64,000 nucleotides of DNA, from NCBI RefSeq assembly GCF_030816715.1, contig NZ_JAUSYH010000001.1:2790001-2854000 (forward strand), read 5' to 3'. Under the pieces are notes generated by a model. It worked only from the letters and a program-made list of their open reading frames with translations, did not search any database and was not told the DNA's origin. Origin of the DNA: Streptomyces achromogenes. GTDB taxonomy: Bacteria; Actinomycetota; Actinomycetes; Streptomycetales; Streptomycetaceae. The translations under genes were made by a program, and so were the position numbers. Positions 34,414 through 42,886 of this stretch are shown here, in pieces. Every line of letters begins with the position of its first letter. Position 1 is the first letter of the stretch.

Positions 34414-35430
34414 TCACTCGCGGCCGGCGGACGTGAACGACATGTCCGCGTAGCGGTCGCCGGCCACCTTGCCCGCGATCGGCTCCAGCAGCGCCAGCTC
34501 CTGCCCCGTCAGCTCGACGGCCGTCGCCGCCGCGTTCTCCTCGACCCGGCCCGGCTTGGAGGTGCCCGGGATGGGGACGACCGGCAGGCCGTGCACCCGG
34601 GACTGCTGCTGGACCCAGCCCAGGGCGATCTGGGCCGGTGTCACGGAATGTGCCTCGGCCACCGCGCGGATCGGCTCCAGCAGGACGGCGTTGGCGGCCG
34701 CGTTCGCACCCTGGTAGCGGGGCTGCTGACGGCGGAAGTCACCGGCGGTCAGGTCCGTCGCGGCGTCCGCGAAGGAGCCCGTGAGGAACCCCCGGCCGAG
34801 CGGCGAGTACGGCACCAGCGTCACGCCGAGCTCGCGGGCCGCCGGGACGACCTGCGCCTCGATGTCCCTGCTGAACAGCGACCACTCCGACTGGACGGCG
34901 GCGATGGGGTGCACGGCGTGCGCTGCCCGCAGTTCGGCGGCGGTCACCTCGCTCAGGCCGAGCTGCTTGACCTTGCCCTCGCGCACCAGCTCGGCCATCA
35001 CGCCGACGGTGTCCTCGATCGGCACGCTCACATCGCGCCGGTGCATGTAGTAGAGGTCGATGACGTCGACGTCCAAGCGCCGCAGGCTCGCCTCGACGGC
35101 CTCGCGGATGTACGGCGCGTCGTTGCGGATGACCCGGCGCGTCGGGTCGTCCGGCGGGATCGCCAGGGCGAACTTCGTCGCGATCACGACCTCGTCGCGG
35201 TGCGCCTTGAAGAACGGGGAGAGGAACTTCTCGTTCTCGCCCGCGCCGTACGCGTCCGCCGTGTCGTAGAGCGTGACGCCGAGTTCGAGGGCGCGTTCCA
35301 GGGCGGCCCGGGACGCGTCGGCGTCCGCGGGGCCGTACGCGAAGCTCATCCCCATGCAGCCGAGTCCCTGGACGCCGACCTCGGGGCCGTTCTCGCCGAG
35401 TGGTGCCGTCGGTATCCTGCGGTCGGTCAT
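34414..35430 (-). CDS. Aldo/keto reductase
   Basis: 338-aa NADPH-dependent aldo/keto reductase. The catalytic tetrad is readable: Asp in YDTADAYGAGEN, Tyr in the same segment, Lys in EVVIATKFAL, and His in DLYYMHRRD. GGMG-type start GLGCMGMSFAYGP and C-terminal IPGTSKPGRVEENAAA (NADP phosphate-binding loop) are present. It reduces aldehydes. ATG at 35430 overlaps the end of the merR gene (35427) by 4 bp, so the pair is translated together; MerR control is expected. Confidence 0.9.
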   Translation of the reverse strand: MTDRRIPTAPLGENGPEVGVQGLGCMGMSFAYGPADADASRAALERALELGVTLYDTADAYGAGENEKFLSPFFKAHRDEVVIATKFALAIPPDDPTRRVIRNDAPYIREAVEASLRRLDVDVIDLYYMHRRDVSVPIEDTVGVMAELVREGKVKQLGLSEVTAAELRAAHAVHPIAAVQSEWSLFSRDIEAQVVPAARELGVTLVPYSPLGRGFLTGSFADAATDLTAGDFRRQQPRYQGANAAANAVLLEPIRAVAEAHSVTPAQIALGWVQQQSRVHGLPVVPIPGTSKPGRVEENAAATAVELTGQELALLEPIAGKVAGDRYADMSFTSAGRE

Positions 35431-35915
35431 CGGGCGGTCCTTTCGCCTTCGGGGACGCGGGTGGCGTCCGCGTAGAACATGATCTTCCGGTCGAGCACGG
35501 CCAGCGTGTCCTGGAGTTCGGCGATCCGGGCCCGGACGTCCCGCCGGGTCGCCTCGAGAAGCTCGTGGCGCTCGCCGAACGTGCTCTCGCCCTCGCGCAC
35601 CAGCTCGGCGTACCGCACCATGTCGGCGACCGGCATGCCGGTCAGCCGCAGCTTGCCGACGAGGTCCAGCCAGTCCAGGTCGCGGTTGCTGTAGCGACGC
35701 TGGCCGGTGTGCGAGCGGTCGATGTGGGACATCAGCCCGATCCGCTCGTACCAGCGCAGGGTGTGGGCCGTGAGCCCGGTGAAGGCGACGACCTCGCTGA
35801 TCGTGTAGCTGTCCTGTCCGTCGGGGCGCGGGTGCCGCGGGGGTGGCGCGGAGCAGACGTCTGCGGGGCTCGGGGTTTGCTCGATGGTCACGGGCGTGGT
35901 CTGCAACACCGTCAT
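35427..35915 (-). CDS. MerR family regulator of aldo/keto reductase
   Basis: 162-aa MerR-type activator. ATG at 35915 (MTVLQTTPV) lies about 9 bp past a candidate -10 box. The DNA-binding domain starts at YTISEVVAFTGLTAHTLRWYERIGLM (about residue 37) with a winged helix-turn-helix, followed by a dimerisation coiled coil (MVRYAELVREGESTFGERHELLEATRRDVRARIAELQ). The end lacks a Cys-rich metal-binding loop, so the signal is probably an aldehyde or other organic compound. It is cotranscribed with the aldo/keto reductase gene downstream. Confidence 0.85.
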   Translation of the reverse strand: MTVLQTTPVTIEQTPSPADVCSAPPPRHPRPDGQDSYTISEVVAFTGLTAHTLRWYERIGLMSHIDRSHTGQRRYSNRDLDWLDLVGKLRLTGMPVADMVRYAELVREGESTFGERHELLEATRRDVRARIAELQDTLAVLDRKIMFYADATRVPEGERTAR

Positions 35916-35924
35916 GACCACCAC

Positions 35925-35953
35925 GCTATGGCCTTGGAGTGCGCTCGAAGCAA
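35925..35953 (-). promoter_or_regulatory. Candidate MerR promoter/operator
   Basis: On the minus strand TTGCTT (35948-35953) and CATAGC (35925-35930) are 17 bp apart. Their spacer is covered by the imperfect palindrome CTTGGAGTGCGCTCGAAG (35933-35950), the expected place for a MerR dimer. The ATG is about 9 bp past the -10 box, so the message could be leaderless. Confidence 0.55.
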
Positions 35954-36090
35954 GCGAACCCGGTAAGAAAACCGGGCGACGCGGCGAGATCACGCCGCTG
36001 TACGCGTCGCTCGGCTTGCGCCCCCAGCCGGACCCGCTGAGGGAGCTGCTGCTGTGGGGCGCGCGGAGCGGACGGCATAGGCTCGTCCGC

Positions 36091-36921
36091 ATGTCGCTGA
36101 AGAGCCTCGCGTTGATCGACAACTGGCCGGTTCCCTCCGCCGCGGCGGGCGTCGTACGGGCCGACGGCACGGTCCTCGGGACCCACGGGCCGGCCGGCCG
36201 GCGCTTCCCGCTGGCCTCCGTCACCAAGCCGCTCGCCGCGTACGCCGCCCTCGTCGCTTACGAGGAGGGGGCGGTGGAGCTGGACGAGCCCGCGGGGCCG
36301 GCCGGTTCCACGGTGCGTCATCTGCTCGCGCACACCTCCGGGCTGGCCTTCGACGAGCACCGCACGACCGCGGCCCCGGGTGAGCGGCGGCTGTACTCCA
36401 ACGCCGGTTTCGAGCAGCTCGGCGACCACATCGCGAAGGCGGCGGACATCCCGTTCGCGGAGTACCTGCGGCAGGCGGTGCTGGAGCCGCTGGGGATGAC
36501 GCAGACCTCCCTGGAGGGCTCGCCGGCCAAGGACGGCGTGTCGACCGTCACGGACCTGCTGCGGTTCGCGGCCGAACTGCAGGCGCCGCGGCTGCTGGAT
36601 CCGCGGACGGTGGCGGCGGCGATGACGGTGCAGTACCCGGGGACGAAGGGCGTCCTGCCGGGGTACGGGCACCAGAACCCCAACGACTGGGGACTCGGCT
36701 TCGAGATCCGCGACTCCAAGTCGCCGCACTGGACCGGGAGTTCGTCGTCGCCGCGCACGTTCGGGCACTTCGGCCAGTCCGGCACGTTCCTGTGGGTGGA
36801 CCCCGAGGCGGCCGTCGCGGCCGTCGCGCTCACCGACCGCGCCTTCGGCCCGTGGGCCGTCGAGGCCTGGCCCCCGTTCACGGACGCGGTGCTGGCCGAG
36901 GTACGGAGCAGCGGCCGCTGA
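36091..36921 (+). CDS. Beta-lactamase-fold serine hydrolase
   Basis: 276-aa protein of the serine beta-lactamase/esterase superfamily. SVTK at residues 43-46 supplies the nucleophile and Lys; LYSNAG at 101-106 is the Tyr motif; HTSGL at 81-85 and GHFGQSGT near residue 230 correspond to the third motif. No signal peptide is present, so it is cytoplasmic. Start ATG at 36091 is preferred over the longer frame from 35884, which overlaps the divergent merR gene. It is shorter than true beta-lactamases; esterase or amidase activity is more probable than antibiotic resistance. Confidence 0.85.
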   Translation: MSLKSLALIDNWPVPSAAAGVVRADGTVLGTHGPAGRRFPLASVTKPLAAYAALVAYEEGAVELDEPAGPAGSTVRHLLAHTSGLAFDEHRTTAAPGERRLYSNAGFEQLGDHIAKAADIPFAEYLRQAVLEPLGMTQTSLEGSPAKDGVSTVTDLLRFAAELQAPRLLDPRTVAAAMTVQYPGTKGVLPGYGHQNPNDWGLGFEIRDSKSPHWTGSSSSPRTFGHFGQSGTFLWVDPEAAVAAVALTDRAFGPWAVEAWPPFTDAVLAEVRSSGR

Positions 36922-36993
36922 ACCGCGCTCTCCGCGCGCAAGAATGATCAGCTCGGATAGCCTCGTGCCGCAGACAGGCTCGAATCACGGGGG

Positions 36994-38744
36994 ATGGCTA
37001 TGGGCTCAGTTCAACAAGGCGGCCAGTGCCGCCCGATGGAGAGCAACGACCCGACGACGGTGGCGGGCTACCGGCTCGCGGCACGGCTCGGCTCGGGCGG
37101 TATGGGCACCGTGTACCTGTCGTACACACCCGGTGGGCACCCGATCGCCCTGAAGACCATCCGACCGGAACTGAGCGAGGACCCTGAGTTCCGCCGCCGG
37201 TTCCAGCAGGAGGTCCAGGCCGCCAAGCGCGTACAGGGCCCCTACACCGCTCCCGTCATCGACTACTCCGTCGAGGGCTCGCAGCCGTGGCTGGCCACCG
37301 CATATGTGCCGGGCCCCTCGCTGGCCTCGGCCGTCGCCGAGCACGGACCGCTGCCCGTACCGACGGTTCTGCGGCTGCTCGCGGGAGTGGCCGAGGCTCT
37401 GTCGGTCATTCACTCCGCGGGCACCGTCCACCGCGACCTGAAGCCCGCCAACGTACTGCTCGCCTCCGACGGCCCCCGCGTCATCGACTTCGGCATCGCC
37501 CGTGCCGCCGACGCCACGGCGCTGACCGGCACCGGCGTCTCCATCGGCACCCCGGCCTTCATGTCGCCGGAGCAGGCTGCCGGGAAGGACATCGCCCCCG
37601 CCTCGGACGTGTTCGCGCTCGGCCAGGTGGCTGTGTACGCGGCACGAGGCACAGGAGCGTACGGGGACGGCCCGTCCCACGCGGTGCTGTACCGGATCGT
37701 CCACGAGGAGCCCGATCTCACCGGGCTCCCGAAGCAGCTCGGGTTCCTGGCGCGCTGCCTGTCCAAGAACCCCGCGCAGCGTCCCTCTCCGACCGAGTTC
37801 GTGGCACTGTGCCAAGAGGCGTCGCCCACTCCGCTACGACAGTCCGGGGCGTGGCTACCGGAAGCGATCAGCGAGCAGATCACCCGGCGGGTGTCCGCGT
37901 CGGCCGAGCTGGCGGCGACACCGGCAACGGCACCGGTCACCCAGGTCGCCCCGCCAGCCCCACACGCCCATCCGACGATGACCGCGCCATCCGTACCGCA
38001 GCCGCCCGTACCCCACCCGCTCGCGCCGCAGCCTCCCGCGCCACAGCGGGTGACCACGGCCTACGGTCATCCGACTCCAGGACTGTACGTCCCGCCCACG
38101 CCATACCCGCCCCATCCCAGCTCATACGGTCCGCCGCCGCCCGCCTGGCGGCCGGCTCGACCGGGCGGCTCCCGGCGTGCGCTCGGCGTCATCGCAGGAG
38201 TCTTGCTGCCGCTCGCGGGCTGCACGGGGCTGCTGTACGCCGTCGGCACCTCGCGCGACACCGGCTCGACGGCCGGTTCAGGGGCGACGAGCTCGGCCGC
38301 CGCGAAGCCGCTCCCCGACCCCAAGCCCGTGAACTTCAAAGGCATCAACATCCCCTGGACTACTACGTCCGGTTCGCGGACTCGCCCCCGAAGCCGCTGT
38401 ACGACGATATCGGCGCCCAATACGTGGACGACGCCGACCTGTACTACGCCGAAGGCAGCGGCTTCGGCGACACCAAAGCTGTGGGCAGCCGAGGCGAGAA
38501 GGTCGTCCTGCTGAACAACGCCCAGCCGGGTTCGCTCAAGACCTGCCGTGAGGAGACCCGGTACGCGAAGCAGGTGTCGCTCTCTCAGCTGTCCAAGGGC
38601 TCCCAGTTCTGCGTGCACACAGGCTCCGGCCACATCGCGCTGGTCACCTTCCGGGGCACCGCCCCGAAGTCCGACCCCAGTGACTACGTCTCGGTGGACA
38701 TCACGGTGTGGCGCAACGCGGAGGAGCCCGCATCAGCGGACTGA
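36994..38744 (+). pseudogene. Membrane Ser/Thr protein kinase with a frameshift
   Basis: Hanks-type receptor kinase. The kinase domain covers about residues 20-270: GSGGMGTVYL loop, IALKT Lys, HRDLKPANVLL catalytic loop, DFGIA and SPEQAAGKD activation segment are intact. A Pro-rich stretch (about 300-390) leads to one membrane helix near residue 395-415. Beyond residue 450 the frame changes. In the frame read to 38514 the sequence becomes meaningless; the other frame, to 38744, continues as LDYYVRFADSPPKPLYDD and ends naturally. One C seems missing in the CCCC run at 38352-38355. With five Cs the two frames join into one extracellular sensor domain. This could be a sequencing error or a real mutation. 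Confidence 0.75.
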
Positions 38745-38845
38745 CGCCCGCTCAGGTCGCGAGTTCCCAGATCAGCCCCTCGGCCGGGCCCAGTGTGGGA
38801 CGGCGCTCCGGGATGCTCGCCGAAGCCGGCGACGAGGGCGAGGGG

Positions 38846-39307
38846 CTACTCGCCGCAGGCGCTCAGTGCGCGGTCTCGCTCCACGTCCGGCGTCTTGGTC
38901 AGGCACTCGAACCACACCGTCTTGCCGGCGCCGCTGGGGCGCGGGGCCACACCCCACCGATCGGCAACCGTCTCGACCAGAAGCAGGCCGCGCCCACCAT
39001 CGGCCAGGAGGTCCCCGACCCTTCTGGCAGGTCGTCGCGCGAAACTGTCAGCGACCTCCACCCGTACCCCTTCGGGCCGGAACAGGAAGCAGATGCTGCA
39101 GCGGCGGTCGGGTACGTGCCGTACGACGTTGCCGACGACTTCCGTCAGCGCAAGTTCGGCCGCGTCGGCCAGCTCGCTCAGGCCCGAGCCACTGAGGTAC
39201 AGCCGCAGGATGCGGCGCAGATGCCGTGCCGAGTGCTCGCCGACCGCGAACTCGGCGCGGTACCCGGTCTCGAAGTCCGTCGCCCGCGGACCAGTTGCTT
39301 GATTCAC
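38846..39307 (-). CDS. RsbW-like ATP-binding regulatory protein
   Basis: 153-aa protein with a histidine-kinase-like ATPase domain of the anti-sigma factor (RsbW/SpoIIAB) type. The N box is ELALTEVVGNVVRH (about 50-63) and the G box is ADGGRGLLLVET near residue 100, both readable. GTG at 39307 starts MNQATGPRATDF. These proteins bind ATP and control a sigma factor or transcription factor partner. The adjacent divergent XRE/DUF397 genes are the usual neighbours of this family in Streptomyces regulatory modules. Confidence 0.85.
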   Translation of the reverse strand: MNQATGPRATDFETGYRAEFAVGEHSARHLRRILRLYLSGSGLSELADAAELALTEVVGNVVRHVPDRRCSICFLFRPEGVRVEVADSFARRPARRVGDLLADGGRGLLLVETVADRWGVAPRPSGAGKTVWFECLTKTPDVERDRALSACGE

Positions 39308-39390
39308 GTCACCAGGATGCGACGGAACGATTACCCTCAGCTACGCAATGAAGCGAACACCGCGAGATGTTGCAGGCCGGAGGTACCGCA

Positions 39391-40215
39391 GTGGCCAACA
39401 TCCAATCGCTCGACCCCAGCGCTTCCCCACTCGACTACTACGGGTGGGAGCTGCGTCGGCAACGCGAGGCGCACGGCCTCAAACAGGGCCAGCTCGGAGA
39501 GATCATCTTCTGCACTGGCTCGTTGGTCGGTCAGATCGAGACCACGAAGAAGATTCCCACCCGCGATTTCTCCGAGCGGGTGGACGCGGCGCTCGGCACG
39601 GACGGGGTGTTCTCCCGACTGATCGGCCTCGTGCTCCGCAGTCAACTGCCCAACTGGTTCCAGCCGTACGCGGAGATGGAGGCGAAGGCCACGTACATCT
39701 CCACGTACCAGGCACAGGTGGTGTACGGACTGCTGCAGACGGAGGAGTACGCGCGGGCGGTGCTGGCCACGGGCATGCCCGACGATCTCGACGGGCTGGT
39801 CGCGGCCCGGATGGAGCGCCAGCGCATCCTGGAGAGGGAGCAGCCCCCGCTGGCCTGGGCGATCCTCGACGAAGCCGTGCTGCACCGGCCCATCGGTGGC
39901 CGGGAGGTCATGCGGGGGCAACTGGCGCGGTTGTTGGAGTTCACGGGGCACCGGTGGATGCATGTGCAGGTACTGCCGAGATCAGCAGGTGAACACGCCA
40001 GCCTGGATGGATCGTTCACTGCCATGCGCTTCGACGACGACCCCGACATCATCTACACGGAGGACCTCATCTCCGGCCACATGACGGCCAATCCCGAGAC
40101 TGTCAGGGATGCCGCACGCCGTTACGCTCGCTTGCAGGCCGCCGCCCTTTCCGTGGAGGATTCGGCGGCACTGATCGCCCGCGTGATGGAGGAACACTAT
40201 GGAGACCTACCTTGA
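39391..40215 (+). CDS. XRE family regulator with DUF5753 domain
   Basis: 274-aa regulator. GTG at 39391 (VANIQSLDPSAS) has GGAGG upstream at good spacing; ATG at 39367 is an alternative. The helix-turn-helix is at about residues 18-70 (WELRRQREAHGLKQGQLGEIIFCTGSLVGQIETTKK). The remaining 190 residues are a DUF5753 domain (LPNWFQPYAEMEAKATYISTYQ, VYGLLQTEEYARAVL, HVQVLPRSAGEHASLDGSF). It is paired with a DUF397 gene that overlaps its end by 17 bp. Such pairs with an RsbW-like partner are abundant in Streptomyces and affect development and antibiotic production. Confidence 0.9.
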   Translation: MANIQSLDPSASPLDYYGWELRRQREAHGLKQGQLGEIIFCTGSLVGQIETTKKIPTRDFSERVDAALGTDGVFSRLIGLVLRSQLPNWFQPYAEMEAKATYISTYQAQVVYGLLQTEEYARAVLATGMPDDLDGLVAARMERQRILEREQPPLAWAILDEAVLHRPIGGREVMRGQLARLLEFTGHRWMHVQVLPRSAGEHASLDGSFTAMRFDDDPDIIYTEDLISGHMTANPETVRDAARRYARLQAAALSVEDSAALIARVMEEHYGDLP

Positions 40216-40393
40216 ACTGAGGAACGCACGGTGGCGTAAGTCCAGCTACAGCGGTAGTACCGGCGGTGAGTGCGTCGAGGTGGCCGACGGCTTCCCCGGC
40301 GTCATACCTGTCCGCGACAGCAAGAATCCCACCGGACCCGCGCTGCTCATCCGCCCGAACGCCTGGCGGGCCTTCGTGGACGGGCTCCGCTAG
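40199..40393 (+). CDS. DUF397 small protein
   Basis: 64-aa DUF397 protein. METYLELRNARWRKSSYSGS, GGECVEVAD, VIPVRDSKNPTGPALLI and PNAWRAFVDGL match the family throughout. It overlaps the XRE gene by 17 bp, so translation is probably coupled. DUF397 proteins are usually encoded after an XRE regulator and may form the small partner of that regulator; the mechanism is not proven. Confidence 0.9.
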   Translation: METYLELRNARWRKSSYSGSTGGECVEVADGFPGVIPVRDSKNPTGPALLIRPNAWRAFVDGLR

Positions 40394-40484
40394 GAGGCGA
40401 ACTCGTTCGATTGTCAGTGGTGCCCCCTACGATCGTTTCTCGCAGCTGTTCCAGCTGTCGGGTCCGGCGATCAGGGGGTACGCA

Positions 40485-42188
40485 ATGGGGACGTCATCGG
40501 CGAAGATGCGCGCGCCCGAGCCGACGATCGCGCCGATCACCTCACTCGCTTCGCGCGTCCTGAGCGGCGACATCGTTTTACCCAAGTTCCAGCGGGCGTT
40601 CGTCTGGACCCCGCAGCAGATCCTGTATCTGCTCGACTCGGTGCGCCGCAACTACCCCATCGGCAGCCTGCTCATGTGGCGAACAACGGCCAAGCTGGCC
40701 AGCGGACATGAGATCGCGGGCCTGGACACCGTGCCGCAGCACGAGGGCGCCCCGGTGCACTACGTCCTCGACGGGCAGCAGCGGCTGGCAAGCCTGGTCG
40801 GCGCGCTGCACGGCTCCGGGGCGATCTGGGAGATCGCGTACGACCTGGATCGCGAGGAGTTCCTGCACCTCACGGAGGAGACCCCGACAGGGCCGCACAT
40901 CATCCCCGTCCGGGATCTCACCTCGGTCGGCGCGATCCTGTCGTGGATCCAGCGGGACAAGCCGAGCGACGAGCTTCAGCGGCGCGCGCAAGCGCTGAGC
41001 GAACAGTTCGCGCACTATCAGGTGCCGTTGGTGACACTGCTCGACGTCTCCGAAGAGGATTCGGCCCGGATCTTCGAGCGGATCAACAGTACGGGCACGT
41101 CCATGGACATCGTCGACCTGATCCGGGCCGGCACCTGGTCGAAGGACTTCGACCTCAAGGACGAGATCGAGCAGCTTCTCCAAGTCCTCGACACCAAGAA
41201 GTACGGCCGGGTCGACGCCAAAACCATGTTGCGGACGATCTCGGCGGCAGCGGGCTTCGGCTTCTCCACCAAGTCCATCCACGAGCTGCGCGGGCTGGAC
41301 CGTCAGCAGCTCCAGGCAGCCGTCGGCGACGCCGGCAAGGCTGCTGCCCGAGCCGTGGACTTCCTCTCCACACAGATCCACACCCCGCAGGCCGAAGCGC
41401 TGCCCTACTACAACCAGTTCGCCGTCCTGGTCGAGCTGTTCAGGCAACTACCCAAGCCGACGGCGGCCCAGTACGAGGCCGTGACGCGCTGGTTCTGGCT
41501 GACGGCGAGCGGCGAGTACTTCAAGGGCTGGCGTGAGTCCCAGATGGGGCCGGACCTGACGGCCGTGACGGAGTTCGCGGCGGGCCGCTCGTCGGAGGTC
41601 GAGACAGCGGCCGCGCTGCCTCGAAGCGTCTTGTGGCAGCGCGCGCAGTTCTCCCGGCAGAACGCTCCCAGCAAGCTTCTGGTGCTGCTGATGTCCTACG
41701 AGAAGCCCGTCGACCTGAACACGGGTCTCGTCATCGACGTGGCCGACGCGCTGTCCTGGCAGAACGGGAAGCAGTTTCACCACTTCTTCCCGCGTGCGTA
41801 CCTGAGGAAGGAGGGGGTGAAGGCAGGGAAGGACAACGTCTGCGGCAACCTGATCATGCTCAGCGCGATCACGAACAACTGGATCTCCGACCGACGCCCC
41901 TCCGCCTACCTGAGGGACCTGGCCGGCTGGCACGGCGAGGACAAGCTGCGGGAGCGGCTGCGTACCTGCCTGATCGAAGAGGACGCCTACCAGGCCGCGT
42001 TGCGCGACGACTACGACGCGTTCCTCCGGGCCCGCTCGGAGACGCTGCACCGGCGGCTCATGGAACTCATCGGCTCGGCGGCGGGAAGCAGCGGAGACGC
42101 AGAGGCGTTCGCCCCTTCACCCGACCCGGAACCCGACCCCCCGGTAGCCGCTGGCTCAGAACCTCTCGACCGAGACTCGGTGGACTGA
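40485..42188 (+). CDS. DUF262 domain protein, GmrSD-like nuclease candidate
   Basis: 567-aa protein with an N-terminal DUF262 domain. ATG at 40485 is chosen: the frame upstream overlaps the DUF397 gene and its region. The family motif VLDGQQRLASLVG is at about residue 92, with VLPKFQRAFVWTPQQ before it. The C-terminal part has FHHFFPRAYL and NLIMLSAITNNWISDRRPSAYL, an HNH-like arrangement as in DUF262/DUF1524 proteins. In the GmrSD type IV restriction system these two domains degrade modified phage DNA; both are in one chain here. Codon 32 (40578-40580) is TTA. The adjacent radC and the type I restriction genes support a defence role. Confidence 0.8.
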   Translation: MGTSSAKMRAPEPTIAPITSLASRVLSGDIVLPKFQRAFVWTPQQILYLLDSVRRNYPIGSLLMWRTTAKLASGHEIAGLDTVPQHEGAPVHYVLDGQQRLASLVGALHGSGAIWEIAYDLDREEFLHLTEETPTGPHIIPVRDLTSVGAILSWIQRDKPSDELQRRAQALSEQFAHYQVPLVTLLDVSEEDSARIFERINSTGTSMDIVDLIRAGTWSKDFDLKDEIEQLLQVLDTKKYGRVDAKTMLRTISAAAGFGFSTKSIHELRGLDRQQLQAAVGDAGKAAARAVDFLSTQIHTPQAEALPYYNQFAVLVELFRQLPKPTAAQYEAVTRWFWLTASGEYFKGWRESQMGPDLTAVTEFAAGRSSEVETAAALPRSVLWQRAQFSRQNAPSKLLVLLMSYEKPVDLNTGLVIDVADALSWQNGKQFHHFFPRAYLRKEGVKAGKDNVCGNLIMLSAITNNWISDRRPSAYLRDLAGWHGEDKLRERLRTCLIEEDAYQAALRDDYDAFLRARSETLHRRLMELIGSAAGSSGDAEAFAPSPDPEPDPPVAAGSEPLDRDSVD

Positions 42189-42201
42189 GGAGGGCGAGGC
42201 G

Positions 42202-42873
42202 GTGGTACGGATGCGGGACGTTCCGGCCCGGGACCGACCACGCGAACGGCTGTTGGCGCGGGGCGCGGAGGCGTTGTCCGACCGTGAACTTCTGGCGCTG
42301 CTGCTGGGCGCGGGACTCCCCGGCCAGGATGCGGTGGAGTTGGCCGGACAGCTGATCCACCGGCACGGCGGCTTGTACGAACTGTCCCGGCTCCCGGCAC
42401 ATGAGCTGGCGGCGGGCCTGGCCGGGATCGGCCCTGCGAAGGCGGCACGGGTCGCGGCGGCGTTCCAGCTGGGCCGCCGAGTGGCGCCGCCCTCATCCTC
42501 GGCCCGTCAACGGATCCGTGGATCAGCCGACTTGGCGACGATCGCGGCTCCCCACCTTCACGGCCTGCGGCACGAACGCGTCGTCGTGGTCGTCTGCGAC
42601 GGGTCGGGCTCGGTCATCCGCACGACCGTCCTCACGGAAGGCGTGACGGATCGCAGCCTGCTCCCGGTCCGCGATGTCCTGGCCCTGGTCCTCGCGGCGG
42701 GCGGCACATCCTTCGGCGTCGCTCACAACCACCCCACGGGTTGCACCGACCCCAGCGAGGCCGACCGCCGCGCAACGACCCGCCTGACGGCGGGCGCGGC
42801 GACGGTCGGTCTGCGGTTCCTGGACCATGTGGTCGTTACCGATGGGGGGTGGCGGAGGGTGCCAGTGGACTGA
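42202..42873 (+). CDS. radC: RadC/JAB family protein
   Basis: 223-aa RadC protein. GTG at 42202 starts MVRMRDVPARDRPRERL. The N-terminal helix-hairpin-helix-like part is at about 15-95 (RELLALLLGAGLPGQDAVELA, LAGIGPAKAARVAAAF). The MPN/JAB metal-binding motif is HNHPTGCTDPSEAD near residue 174, and the upstream Glu is in VLTEGVTDRS. RadC proteins are common beside mobile genes and defence systems rather than being proven repair enzymes. It lies 13 bp after the DUF262 gene and probably belongs to the same transcript. Confidence 0.9.
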   Translation: MVRMRDVPARDRPRERLLARGAEALSDRELLALLLGAGLPGQDAVELAGQLIHRHGGLYELSRLPAHELAAGLAGIGPAKAARVAAAFQLGRRVAPPSSSARQRIRGSADLATIAAPHLHGLRHERVVVVVCDGSGSVIRTTVLTEGVTDRSLLPVRDVLALVLAAGGTSFGVAHNHPTGCTDPSEADRRATTRLTAGAATVGLRFLDHVVVTDGGWRRVPVD

Positions 42874-42886
42874 CGGAGCGGCGGGG

